Shown here piece after piece: positions 36,090 to 48,112 of a stretch of 64,000 bases of DNA. Source of the DNA: Pseudognaphalium luteoalbum (lineage: Eukaryota; Streptophyta; Magnoliopsida; Asterales; Asteraceae). The first letter of the stretch is position 1. Every line of letters begins with the position of its first letter. Below the pieces are notes generated by a model, which saw only the letters and a program-made list of their open reading frames with translations, did no database searches and was not told the DNA's origin. The DNA is taken from the NCBI GenBank assembly GCA_963422505.1, contig OY730194.1, positions 118,377,982 to 118,441,981 of the forward strand. Direction: 5' to 3'. Position numbers and translations under genes: made by a program.

Positions 36090-37650
36090 CCTAAGAATGG
36101 TACATGTTAGTCATAGGACGACTAGTTGCCACATCACCCAGGACTAGCGGTCATGAATGACGGGCGGAAGTGGAGAATTCCACAACAAGCCATGACTACC
36201 TGTTGGGTCTCATAATTTTATTTGATTTTCATTTCTTTAAATAATTATCATCTTCAATAAAAAAAAACACTAGATTTTATTTATAAAGTACTCAATTAAT
36301 AAAAATTAAAACATTACATTTTTTTTAAAGCCACATCACTTAAAAGTTAAAAATACGATAACAATAATTAAAGCAACAATCCTAAAACTATTATCGTCCT
36401 CGTCTTCTTCTTAATCTTTGATGTCCACAAATCTCACATATTTTTTTCAATTAATGCATTGTCACTTCTTAATTATTTTTGTATCCTTTGTGTTGATTTC
36501 AAACAATTACATCACTAGAAATCATCCATTCAATACAATAGTGATTGAATTTGAATCATGTATGCTCGAATCTAGTTACATATCCAAATAGTAGTAATTT
36601 GCTTATCGGTTCGGTTTTTGAATTTAGTTAAATGTATACAGTTCATGTTTTTAAATCGAATCCAAACAAATTCACATAAATGCATCAATTAAATCCAATT
36701 TATTAGTTGAACACTGATTTATTATTTGATCATAAAGTTTGTAACTTCCTAAGTTCCTAGACGATTGCACACACTCTAAACGGCCCAACTACTAGAGATA
36801 TGATGTATAGACAGGCCCACTAAAAGTAGTCCAAGTTAGGGGACTTTGGGTGCAGCCCGTGGACTATTTTCTATAACCAGGGCCAATTAAATTTTTTAAA
36901 TGTATTTAAGTGTTGATTAAATCGATTATATGTCAGATACAATCATACAAATGTTAATAACTCAAAGCATGTAAAACATTATCTAAGATCCTAATACAAA
37001 ATAATTATACGGATAAAAACTTGGCCCAAATTTCAAACATTTGTCAGTAACTACTCATAAACTATCAACTAGTTATGAGATTAGAAATTTTACTACAATG
37101 TCGTACCTCGTGATTGTATTATTATAATTTTATCCTTGAGCGTATTTTTACTAAGTAGTTTAAGGTTTCATTGTTTTCCAGGTTTGGTAAGCTATATTAT
37201 ATTATGCATACAAATGACAGCTTATATTTGTGGGCGTCTCACTAATTTGTTACTTGTGTAAAAGCCAAATAAATTATGTATCCACCAATCACATACAAGG
37301 TACGAAATGGTAGTATAAATCAACATAAATGAAAATGCTCATTCTTCAAAGTTTCATGATGTACTTCAGCTATAAGAAAATAAAAATAAAATTCAAGATA
37401 TCTTGTTCATTAAGAATAAAATAGAATAACGTACACTGTAACATTCATCTTTAAGTTATTATTAGTTTTACAACAGTACAAATCTCAACTGTATGTAGTG
37501 CCATAGTGAAGAGTATGCACATTACAAATCTGAACTCTATTGGAGAGTATGCACATTCTTATAAAGGAACCACATATAATTTATAAAATTTTGTACTATA
37601 GACATATATAACTGCTTATATACAGTTTAAAACATACATATCGAAGTATA
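36090..37650. other. Intergenic AT-rich spacer
   Basis: No gene, RNA or complete transposon recognised. Contains a short direct repeat near 37510-37555 (GAGTATGCACATT twice). Confidence 0.5.
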
Positions 37651-37805
37651 CTATGTATAATTACTCCGTATAAGATAAGACTTGACCAATGTGGGTTAGG
37701 AAAAATCCACAATGAGTAGTTGTATAATATAAACAAGAAAACCGAACTTCCACCGCTCCAAATCTGTTACTTATGGAACACATTGGAAACAAGTGAAGGA
37801 TGTTC

Positions 37806-37826
37806 ACGGGCTTGCAAGGTCAAGAA
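37806..37826 (-). ncRNA. tasiR-ARF
   Basis: 21 nt on the minus strand beginning TTCTTGACCTTGCAAG. It differs from common tasiR-ARFs by C for T at position 13 (which improves pairing with ARF sites reading CTTGCAAGG) and in the last five bases. It starts 55 nt after the end of the miR390 site. Confidence 0.8.
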
Positions 37827-37881
37827 AACAGAGACAAAAGTGAAGCTGTTCAAAAAAAGAAAGAACATATATAAGAAGAAT

Positions 37882-37902
37882 AAGCTCAGGAGGGATACCG
37901 CC
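37882..37902 (-). promoter_or_regulatory. miR390 complementary site
   Basis: The plus strand here equals miR390 except for C instead of G at position 17, so the minus-strand RNA pairs with 20 of 21 miRNA bases, including positions 9-11. Predicted cut between 37892 and 37891. Confidence 0.85.
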
Positions 37903-37912
37903 AACAACGTTA

Positions 37913-38014
37913 CTAAATTACTTGCTCTTGATCAACCAACTTAGCATGATCTTTTAGAGGTAGATCACACATGGCCATGATACACAAGTGTAGGCGGTTA
38001 GCAAGTGTAGCCAT
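37913..38014 (-). CDS. Short ORF upstream of the miR390 site
   Basis: A 33-codon frame with a strong start context (GCC ATG G, with G at -3 and +4). It begins MATLANRLHL and ends in a TAG whose last base is 10 nt before the miR390 site. In known TAS3 RNAs a short ORF ends just upstream of the 5' miR390 site, and ribosomes pause there. Position, not peptide sequence, is the likely conserved property. The ORF also shows that the miR390 site is in the 5' position. A donor-like GTAATT overlaps its last codons but is not needed. Confidence 0.65.
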   Translation of the reverse strand: MATLANRLHLCIMAMCDLPLKDHAKLVDQEQVI

Positions 38015-38100
38015 GGCTCGGACCAATTGGGAACAGTAGTTTGGAGAAGAGGGGTTTAGGTTTGAACCACTTTTGTGTGAAAGACAAATGGGAGGTCTAT

Positions 38101-38110
38101 CTATTTATAG
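38101..38110 (-). promoter_or_regulatory. TATA box of the TAS3-like locus
   Basis: CTATAAATAG on the minus strand, about 95 nt upstream of the short-ORF ATG, predicting a start near 38078. Confidence 0.6.
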
Positions 38111-39264
38111 AGTTTGATCAAGAGACTATAGTAATAGGGTTTAAAGAAATAATGGGATGGCTTTGAGTCGATCTCCTTAAAATCCCCACAAAGAGTACAA
38201 GTAATGATGCATGAAGTACAGTGAGATTGGTCATTTGTACGCGGTTCAACAAATTGAGAGATATTAATATGGATTTGACTTTGACTCATGCAGAGAGGAG
38301 GTTGGGTGTGTAATAAAAGATGGTGCTTTGATGTGTCATTTTCTACATAAAAAGGACAGGGACAGAAAGCATGATGAGAGTTTGTATTCTTGGCTTTGAA
38401 TATCCTGCCAACAATCTTTTTAGGTTTGACATGAATTCGCTATTTTCCCACATAATGAATATGAATATAGAATTATAAAAAGTGATAGGATTCAGAATGA
38501 CCCATAGTGATATCTCAACATTTGTAACCTGTAGAAAAAGAAAGAATGAAACTAAATATGTATGTTTTAAGAGAAATTTATTATACATATAACACATGTA
38601 CCCGTAACAAATACGACTCCTACATTATACATGGCTTCGATGACCTTGAATATAATATAGAGGTTGTGATTGTGTAAAGATGAAGCTCTTGATTGGTTTA
38701 AGTTGTATTCACGGGTATAAATGTTGGCATATATAGTTTTGACTACTATATATCAAAGATGTAATTTTAATTAGTAACAAAACATTCTTATGAATATAGT
38801 TGTGGTAATGATGATTGATGAAGGTAAAAATGGTGAAGAGCAGACTGGCACATGCTAACTGGTTTTGGGTCATTTAATAGTCCCTCTATTTTGCAGTGTG
38901 TGTGAGGTCAATCTCATTGATTATGGTCCTTTCCAACTCTCACAATTCAATGCATATATTTGGAACTTTCTTTCTTCTTGTTATTTTCACTTTACTCTTA
39001 CCACTTTTTCTCTATGACGCCTTATGCTACCTTCATATATGGTAAAAACAAGCATCATGCGTTAATTAATGGATCCTACATTCCTACCTTTCAAAATGAG
39101 TACTAAGAATATTAATGATGATGATATATAAACCTAGTTAAATTAAGATTAAAAGTAGAGCTAGTTCACTTATTATTTGATATATACAGAGTATATTTTA
39201 CCTCTCACTTTTATTAGTTCAAATAGCCATCTATCATGCTCATTTGGTTAAGTCTACCTAAACT

Positions 39265-39311
<47 letters not shown>

Positions 39312-40280
39312 TATTATTATTATTAAAATTATTATTATTATATTATTATTATTATTATTATTAAATTATGTCTATCTATCTTAATTTTTCTTATTATTTT
39401 ATTTATATTTCGCAGAAAGTATGTTGAAACTGGTCCATTATATTGAAGAATGAAGATTGCCTAGAGTGGGCCTGAATAGGTCTTCTTAAGCTACTAAATG
39501 GGCTACACTAGATACTTGTAGATGGACTTTATTGAGCCTACCGGATCCAGTTGGCTATACACCTGAGCTTTTGGTTATTATTTGTGTTCACCATAGTAGC
39601 TAGAACTTGCAGCTTATGAATATAAAATAACATAAAATAAAAAATATATTAATTTTAAAAGATGATATATAATTACTTGGAGGGTATTTGTGTAATTTCA
39701 TTTTCTATAAGCTACAAGCTACTTTGAAAAGCTACTTCAAGTAACTTATGGTTTTGGAGTTTATGGAAACCATAAGCTATTCAAATATTTGATAGTCAAA
39801 CAAAGCTTATGGTATAAGCTCCTATAAGCTACAAATTTCTATAAGTTCGTGCCAAACACACCTTATTGCTTTGATAATTTACTCCTATCTTACATATGCA
39901 CCTGCATACAAAAATTAGATTATATAAAGATGTTGCTAAATGATTCCAAGATTACACTATTGTTATTTGATTGTTAAAGACGAAAGAAGTTTGTAATAAT
40001 CCACGAAAACGCATGAAAATTGTTTTGGAACAACAATTATTGATTGGAAAATGACACTTAACTTTTGCACGACTTTAAAACAAAATTGTTAAAATTATTA
40101 ATATAGAAGGGGTTGTTGGTTTTCATCAAGAGGTAACTTTTAAAAATAAATAAATTGCAACTTTCATGCCTTTCTTCTTCTTGGCGGTCCATATTATAAA
40201 ATTGCTAATCAACAATGATCTATCAAAAAAATAGTTGTAACTCACTTATACGGAGGGCGGCTGAATTTTGAGGAACAAGA
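38111..40280. other. Intergenic with dispersed repeats
   Basis: Upstream side of the TAS3-like locus. No gene recognised. It contains the trinucleotide repeat listed separately and a repeat with 'AAGCTACTT' and 'ATAAGCT' motifs in both orientations (39700-39870), ending near 'GCCAAACACACC', a common plant MITE-like repeat. Confidence 0.5.
39269..39364. repeat. (AAT)n/(ATT)n inverted microsatellite
   Basis: About 13 ATA/AAT units are followed by ATT/TTA units, so the two halves are complementary and could form a long hairpin. Confidence 0.9.
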
Positions 40281-40689
40281 TTTCAACCGTCTTTCTTTAT
40301 ATATATACAAGACAGAATATCATGGAGCAATCTGGACTTTAGATTGATTTCATCCATAAAGATCTTACGGTTAAAGTTATTTCCTACACCTTCTTACAAT
40401 TTTTAAAATTAAAATATGTCCCCCACAACTATTGAAATTGGCATTTCAGTACTTCTTTATTTTTTTAAAATCCTTATTATTTCTACATCTTTTTTTAATT
40501 TTTAAATGTTTAACCACAACCATTGAAATTGGAACTTTCAATACTTTCATATTTTTTAGTCCTTATTGTTTAAATTTCATGACGTTTTAAGTGGTAATAT
40601 ATAAATAAATCAACCGTATTTGAAATATTTATCTATATAGATTAATTTACATGAACTTTTTTTATCAACATCATGAAACTAAAAACTGA

Positions 40690-42632
40690 TCATCCATATA
40701 GCCATACAACCGTAATATGATGAATGCGTTAAAGTTGTAACTAAAATATTTGATGAATTCAACTAATAGTTTCTTAAATAATATATATCAAGCTAAACAA
40801 TAGACCTTATGAAGAAAAATTGTGATAGCTGATATACTAACTAAACATTTTTACTGGTCATCCATATATCCATACAACCGTAATATGATATTTTATGAAT
40901 TCAAATAATAGTTCCTTAAATAATATACATTAAGCTAAACAATAGATCTTATGAAGAAAAATTGTGATAGCTGATATACATACTAAATTTTTTTGCTCAT
41001 TTGAACATAAGATTGATGATGATTATGTCGTGAATCTCAACTTCTTTAAAGAAAATTATTGTTTAATATTTATTGTTTCTTATCTTTGTAATATATGTAT
41101 TCCACTTTTATAATCCCAAATAATAATAATATTATCTTCATCTTTATTATTTATTGTTTCTTATCTTTGTAATACATGTATTCCACTTTTATAATCCCAA
41201 ATAATAATAATATTATCTTCATTTTTATTATTCATTATGTTTTAATTTTTATTATTATATGCATTATTATTATCGTTATTCAAAATCTATTGTCAATGAT
41301 TATCTATATGTGTATATGATAACAACAATATACGATTTGGATAGAAATTTTAGTTTGAATTACAAAATGTAGTTATTTGACTTTGACTTAGTTCATTGTT
41401 AATTTGAGTTTTAAAAAATTATTTTGTGGGTTACAATTCTATAGTGCTTTCTTATTATATATATATTATATACATGAATGTTTGATTATCTGCCCCTTCA
41501 TAAAATGGGTAACTGTTATAATCAAAATGTTTACAAACTAAATAATAAATACTTTAAAATTGACATGTCATGGAGCAATTTGAACCATTCGATGGGTTCT
41601 TTTCATGCGATCTAATGGTTTATATTTAATCTTCATAGTTACACTTTCCTTCCCACAATTATTATTAAATTAAAATTCAATTAACTAGATATTAATTATA
41701 AAAAAAAGTTTTTTTATTAGAAACAAAAAGGGTGGAAAAAAAGAAACTGGCCAAGAATCTTCTGGCCCAAAAAAACCTTTTGCTTCAAAAAGTATTTAAA
41801 TAAATAAATAACCAAAACAATAAAAAAGCATTTTGTTTCACAATTAAAAAAAATAATTAGATAAATAAATAACCAACGCAATTCCACAAAAAATAAATAA
41901 AACTAAAGAATAAAAAAAAAGGTCAGGTTCACAATGTCAGATATTACAATAGGCCAAATATAAAAATCCAAACCCTAATCACACCATACATCTATTTATA
42001 TTTATTGTATTCCACTTTCAATGTATTCACCAGTTCACCACCACTAATTCATAATGAATCTCAAGGGATAATTCAAATGTATGTTGCATAAAATTTTTAT
42101 GGTATACATATTGTTTTAATATACTTACGAAATTTTGTATTTTTATGCTTACTAACAAAATTTTACATTTTTATCTAAATTTGTCAAAGAACACTCTACT
42201 GAACAAGACAGTTCTTCTACCGTTAATAATGGAGGCACAAAAGGTTTATTTGTTTTATTATTCAAATTATTATCTCTTTGTTTGTATATGAATTTGGATT
42301 GTCATGTGCAACTATATACAAAAAAGTCACCCCCACCTTAACGATCATGCATCAAAAGAAAAGACGATACCTACTAATTGTAAAGGTTCAAACAATATTA
42401 TACGTAAATTAATACAAATATTTTTATTACCATGTCTTCACACTATTTACTAATGTTGTGTATAAAGCAATTTAATTAACAAAGGATTCAAAACATTTTT
42501 TAGAAAAAGTGACAACTAATGATTGTTAAGGTTCAAACAATATTATATGTAAACTAATACAAATATTTTTATTACTATGTCTTCACACTATTTACTAATG
42601 ATGTATATAAAACAATTTAATTAACAAAGGAT
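40690..42632 (+). repeat. Three sets of tandem duplications in a Helitron-like region
   Basis: Set 1 has a period near 168 bp (40690-40857 and 40858 to about 41000). Set 2 has a period of 81 bp (41070-41150 and 41151-41231). Set 3 has a period near 145 bp (about 42372-42500 and 42517-42632). All lie upstream of a Helitron-like 3' end at 43301. Text near 40322 (CATGGAGCAATCTGGAC) recurs diverged near 41570. Confidence 0.75.
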
Positions 42633-42661
42633 TCATTTTTTTATATATAATTTTTTTTTTG

Positions 42662-42845
42662 TAGATAAAGAGCCTTTACACGGATTTAATGATTGGCTAA
42701 AAGAAACATCTCCAAATATGAAATTGTGCAAGATGATCAAAAAATAATGGCAAATTCGTTAAGGCCGACAATCTTATCAACCACATCCGATCACTTGGAC
42801 ATGACATTGACGACGACTACATTGTTGATGTAAATTCTTCAATAA
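42662..42845 (+). other. Possible captured coding fragment
   Basis: Short stretches translate in phase to protein-like text (DKEPLHGFNDWLKETSPNMK, then after a stop SLGHDIDDDYIVDV). Located 450-600 bp before a Helitron-like 3' end. It could be a captured exon or a decayed Gag piece; the family was not recognised. Confidence 0.25.
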
Positions 42846-43274
42846 AATTTAGTCATTCAAACATTATTGACATTCTAGCTAACATCTCAATTTTCATATA
42901 CAATCTTTACCTAAATAATATATTTTTACCTAAATAATATATATCTAGACACAAGTAATTAGAAACTAACTGCCAGAACCAGTATAACAATTATACTTTA
43001 CTTTATGACTACTTTGCCACATGAACATCTATTTTGTATTCTTATTGTTTGTTACACAAATATATTGGGAACTTATATTATACATACACATTAATTCTTT
43101 TACGACTCTTTCAAATGATCAACATTTTCCTACCCTTTTCAAATAAGACAATATAACAACATAACTTTCGGATTCATGCCAATGACTCTTTTAAATTATA
43201 CATATATTAATATTAATGAACTATGGTGATGTACTACATAATTAATAACAAATGAATAAACAAAATTAAGAAGT

Positions 43275-43301
43275 CCGCGTTGCCGCGGGTGTTTCACCTA
43301 G
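43275..43301 (+). mobile_element. Helitron-like 3' terminus
   Basis: A 5-bp stem hairpin (CCGCG, loop TTGC, CGCGG, starting at 43275) is followed by GTGTTTCAC and CTAG ending at 43301, then T. This fits a plus-strand Helitron 3' end. The 5' end was not fixed; a candidate 'TCTTTATATATATAC' near 40292 is not preceded by A. Confidence 0.6.
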
Positions 43302-44384
43302 TTAATTTCAAATTTCAACCATTAATTTCAATGATCAACGGTCTAGATTTGATGCGCTGTAACAACATTTCAATTCACGTGAATGTGGTGTACTTGTAGA
43401 AAGCAATGTAGCAAATCCAACTTATCACTTAAAACAATGACCTACTTTTTGAGCTGCCTATCAGATCCCAAGTCATATATAAATATTGCAAACTCTTTCA
43501 TAAACATAATAATCTGGTACCAATTATTCGTCATTAACAACCGTTGTGCTATTAATTACATAAGGTTTCTCAACTTTGTTTTATTATTATTACGATTACG
43601 AAGATAAAGAAACAAAAGCTACAACAATTTAAATGTTATTGTTAAATGTAATATAGACCGCAAATATATGTGTAGAGTGATGATCCGTATACTACTATTT
43701 TTTATCCATACATCACCAAATATGTTTTATGAAGTTGTATTGTATATTGTGAGGGGTTTGATCGTGCTCCATTGAAATATGAAGCAGCTCCAGTATGTAG
43801 TCCAAACACCATCTCTTTTCTCTTCTCTTTTATATATTAAAAGAAAAACTAAATTAGGTTTCCCTATTAAATATAGATCAATATAAAATAATCTTGTCCA
43901 TTAAATGTCCAAAGTCAAAGATTTTGAACCATAGATCTTATCTCCTAACTTTGACTACCTAAATGGCAAAGTGAAACCAAGTCAAATGACATTAATCCCT
44001 TGAAGTTTAAACTTAATTACCCATGTTTAATATTAGTAATTAAATTTAATTAATATTTAATATAATAATTTAAAATACACACTTTCTTTTGGTGTTAGGC
44101 TTGTTTAATGTAGGGATTAATGGTCATCAAATGATTTTAATTAAATTCATAATTACATATTTAAAAATAATAATTATTGAATTAACTTAATTACAATCAT
44201 ACGATTTTTGAAATAATATGATCTTAACATTTACTTAAAAGTGTATTTAGGTTAGCGGATTAAATTATCATAATTAATATGCATAATAATAAAATAAAAA
44301 TATCTTATACTACACGTGTAGCTATTAATTTAACACCCAAAATTCTACAAAAATGATAAAATGTTGTAACTATTATATTGAACC

Positions 44385-44998
44385 AAATTTCGAGGACGAG
44401 ATTTTTATAAGTGTGATAGAGTTGTAACACCCCAAATTTAATAAATTAAATTAGTTACGTATTTTAAATTATACACGAAACTTAATGGGTTGAAATATAA
44501 ATACATCAACTATAATAGGGTATAACTTTAAATATAATATTAAAATAAATGGATACGTGCATGCGAATCAATATATGACCGAAATTGTTGGGTTATAGGT
44601 AGTTATTGAGTTGTGATTGGAATATAAATGCTACCTTATTTTATATACATTCATATTAATGTATTTACGGATAAAAATATTAAAAAAAATAAAAATAAAA
44701 AACGGTTTACATGTATTTATGTGTGTGAGTTGAGGGAGTAAAAGAGAAAAATAATGACGATATTAAAGAAATTTGTTTGTAGTCGGTCTCTTTGGAGGAA
44801 ATTACGAGAAAATCAAACTCGATTGTTTAATATTACATGAAGAGTGTTTACGTGACTTTTTAATTGTGTTGCAATTGTTTTATAAATGATATGCTTATAA
44901 AATTATTTAAGTGCTTTATGACTAATTTGATAATGTGAGCTTTGTGAAAACCAAAATGTTACTAAAAGTGTATTGATTATCCAATATACACACACACA

Positions 44999-45058
<60 letters not shown>

Positions 45059-45430
45059 GAAATCGCATAAAAAGTGAACTAAACAGTGTATGAATAACAA
45101 ATAGTGGCAAGTGTAAAACTTATGTTTGCCATCAAAAAGTGGAAAAGTGTGAGATGTGTAAAACTACGATTTGCAATCAAATAGTGGACAAAAGGTATAC
45201 GTGAAAACTGAAATTGAAAAGAGATTGTTGTATTTATTCCTTATTGCTTATGTAACAAATTGGGATATAAAAATGGTGGTTATATGTTTGTGCGAAATAG
45301 TGATTCTCACAAGGCTTTATAGTTGATCAAAACTAGTATTCTTAAAATTATAGAGAACGGTGGATAAAAGTGTAGAATAACTATTGTCAATGAAATTGAA
45401 GAAGGTTATAGTGTGAACGTTTCTGCATAT
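44385..45430 (+). mobile_element. Ty3/Gypsy 3' end and LTR fragment
   Basis: The text AAATTTCGAGGACGAGATTTTT (44385-44406) is the characteristic end of the polyprotein region of Tekay/Del-type chromoviruses. It is followed by TGTAACACCCC at 44423, the usual start of their LTR. Only the 3' LTR side is present; its end is unclear, perhaps near 45430. A (CA)n/(TA)n run at 44989-45056 lies within it. Confidence 0.6.
44989..45056. repeat. (CA)n(TA)n microsatellite
   Basis: A CA run with one interruption, followed by a TA run. The repetitive-peptide frames on the minus strand here are artefacts of it. Confidence 0.95.
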
Positions 45431-46744
45431 TGGTGTAACACTCTAAAGTGAGATGTTTCAATTATTGAATTCAAATTTGAATACAATACTAAATATAATA
45501 GTTATTAAATTTATACTTAGGTATATAGGTTACATAATCATAATTAAAGTGGATAAAAAATAAACATACAACATATTTAGATTTTACTAATTAAGACATA
45601 TATTTGTGTATTAGTATGTACTTACAATTTTACTACTTCAGTTTTAATTGCACAACAGAAATACAAAAAATATGAGAATTAAAGTCGTATGATAGTTTTA
45701 AATATACAAAAAAATATTTATGAGGGCATAGTGATTTAACATAAATCATATGTATTTGATTTGTCTTTATAAGTTCATAAAATAAGCGTGTTCAATTGAT
45801 TGAAAGTGAATAAGAGAATATATGTGAATATCAAATTTTCATTATCCTGATACGATTTCATAATATAGATATGCCTATTAATGCATGACTAATGTATATT
45901 GTATATGTTGACTATTTTTTATTTTCTTAAATTATATTCGACTTTTGATGTTAGTTATAGTAAGTGTTTTAGGTGATAATTGATAATGACAGACCTAAAG
46001 ACGGTTTATAACGAAGAAATCGTATATTTGTTGAAGTTAAAGCTTCTTTATGTAATCAAAATTATAATTAATACACTAAAAGTTTGCATTTAATTCACTA
46101 GAACATTCCTTTTATATGTGATGTATTAATAATATACTATGTAGTAATCATAATCAAACTAACATAGGTTATGATAAAATCCGATCGATCAAATTGATAC
46201 CGTAGGTTATGAACTGTTTAGGAGAAAAAAATATTACGTTACGTTAGATATATACTCCGTAATACTAATACAGATAATTTCCTTTCTAAGAAAATACTCC
46301 TAACAAAATACTCTTTAACATTTCCATCCCTATCATTTCCTCCCCACTCTTTTCCGTCCTAAAAATACTCGAGAATGACATATTGTTTTTGTTTCTTTCC
46401 ATCCCCTTTTCTTTCCACTAAAAATATAACTCGAGAATACAGTGTTAATAATTGTCATTAGATAGTTCTTATTGACAACATTAAGGGCTGTCAATATTAT
46501 TTCCCATGTTTTTATTCGGAAAAGAGAGAAAATCTCCCACTTTGTTATGATCATATTTTTTTGGAAGATTATGAAAATAATGTGGTTGATTTTTCATTTT
46601 GACGATATCACATAATCACATAATTAGTATTAATTGATTTTACTTTCAAAATTGGAAATCAACTTGCAAAATGATTTAATGTTCACTATTTATAAAATAA
46701 ATACCATGAAATAGCCCGTGAATTCGTGAGTTATAAACTAGTTT

Positions 46745-48110
46745 TTTTTAATGTAAAATAACAAAAATGGTGCATGAATAAAAAAAGTGGTAGTTTGAAT
46801 CGTACACCACTTCCATGGGTCGACAATGAAGAAAGCGACCAACATAATTACGTGGCGAGTAGGTCCTGCACTATTAACATAAAAAAAATACAAATAAAAG
46901 ATCCCCGTAGACAGCATATTCTGTGAATGTTCTCTTTTAACATCATTCGTCAAAATTTAAAGGCATCTATCATGCAAAAAGGATTTTCCAGCATGGTCAA
47001 TAATTAATTAATCAATCTTAAATATAAGAAAATTGATTGATCTACGTATCATTGTAATTTGAGGCGACAAAATGTGTTGATGAAAAGAATGGAATAGTGG
47101 GTTAGGAACTTAGATAAATAAATTAGGTCATGCTATTTCATTGGAAATTATAAAATATTAAAATGAAATAACGTAAAACTCACTAGTTAAGTTATTTTTT
47201 TTTTCGTATTCCTCCTTTCCACATTTACAACAACTAATGTGATAATCATTCCGATCAGTTTAGTATGTCTTCATATTGAGTGGTCTCAGTGTCAACCTCT
47301 CTCAACCAGTAGACGTGTTCATTTTTACGGTTAAGGTACAAGACCAATTTCGAAAACAAATCTCCAAAAAACATTGGTTTCACAAATCAATTGGGTTAAA
47401 TATTTTTTAATGTCTATAACTATGCGTTGGTCTTCGTTGTGTGTACAAAACTATTTATTTTGCACAATGTGTGTATTTTGGTGACGTGTTATTACACATG
47501 ATATCTTTAGAAGTTGACAAAGGACCAAAATATACACAATGTATAAAAATATTTAGTTTTGTACATACATATATCAGTCAATTTTGTTACATACACATAA
47601 TGAAAGTCAACACATAATTATTATAGGATTTTGCTAAATAAAGCCCTTAGTGCTCTTCTTAAGATATTCAGACATGCTTTAAGAGTTGTACTATCAAAAC
47701 CCATTATTATATACTAATCCGTAGTACATTAGAAAACACTTATCCCTAATCAATTCGTCGTAAGTAACTAGATTTACACAAAAGGAGTTGATGTAAATGT
47801 AAAATTACTGATCGTTTAATTACCTTACCAATATTTCATCCTAATTAATTAATTATGCCTCAACATCACAATATACGGAGTACAATTTATATCAAAAAAT
47901 AAAATTTAAAAGATAAACATATACAAACATTAATAAACCATAAACCATCACCACCATAGTAAAATTTGGAGTATTACATTTGTATAATTTTTTTCCCCAT
48001 ACATGTAGAACACAGTACACAATGCACAATAACCATCATCCGAACCCTATAAATACACTAGTATCTCACACTTGATTCCATAATAATTCTCCGTATTCTT
48101 TTTTCTCAGA
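46745..48110 (+). other. Intergenic, upstream of the phosphatase gene
   Basis: No gene recognised. It includes a repeat (about 47395-47640) resembling the Mutator-like MITE at 50969, and one TACGGAGTA nonamer (47874-47882). A likely core promoter lies just before the gene: CTATAAATAC near 48049. Confidence 0.5.
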
Positions 48111-48112
48111 CA

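Larger units (their letters stand above)
37740..38078 (-). ncRNA. TAS3: TAS3-type trans-acting siRNA precursor
   Basis: Read on the minus strand: TATA box (38110-38101), short ORF (38014-37913), a 21-nt site complementary to miR390 (37902-37882), then one 21-nt tasiR-ARF (37826-37806). This order is the known TAS3 layout. TAS3 transcripts are bound by AGO7-miR390, copied by RDR6/SGS3 and diced by DCL4 into 21-nt siRNAs that silence ARF2/3/4. The miR390 complement differs at only one position (miRNA position 17). The tasiR-ARF begins TTCTTGACCTTGCAAG, matching the conserved ARF target text except for the usual variable tail. No second, 3' miR390 site was found down to 37200. The 5' end is inferred from the TATA box; the 3' end is unknown. 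Confidence 0.85.
43812..46741 (+). mobile_element. Possible second Helitron, degraded
   Basis: The 5' candidate is A|TCTCTTTTCTCTTC at 43811/43812, followed by TTTTATATATTAAAAG. The 3' candidate is a decayed hairpin (CCCGTGAATTCGTGAG near 46714) followed by TTATAAA and CTAG ending at 46741, then T. The body holds a Ty3/Gypsy LTR fragment and microsatellites, so the two ends may not belong together. Confidence 0.35.

Noticed and set aside
37882..37902. MIR390 gene on the plus strand
   Set aside because: The 21-mer differs from mature miR390 at position 17, no foldback partner (star strand) was seen nearby, and the opposite strand has the full TAS3 layout.
37720..37944. Plus-strand 74-aa frame over the TAS3 region
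   Set aside because: It is antisense to the short ORF, miR390 site and tasiR-ARF, and has no recognisable domain.
43383..43607. 74-aa plus-strand frame
   Set aside because: No family signature; lies in AT-rich repeat DNA just after a Helitron-like end.
44903..45110. Cys/Val-rich minus-strand frames
   Set aside because: Produced by the CA/TA microsatellite.
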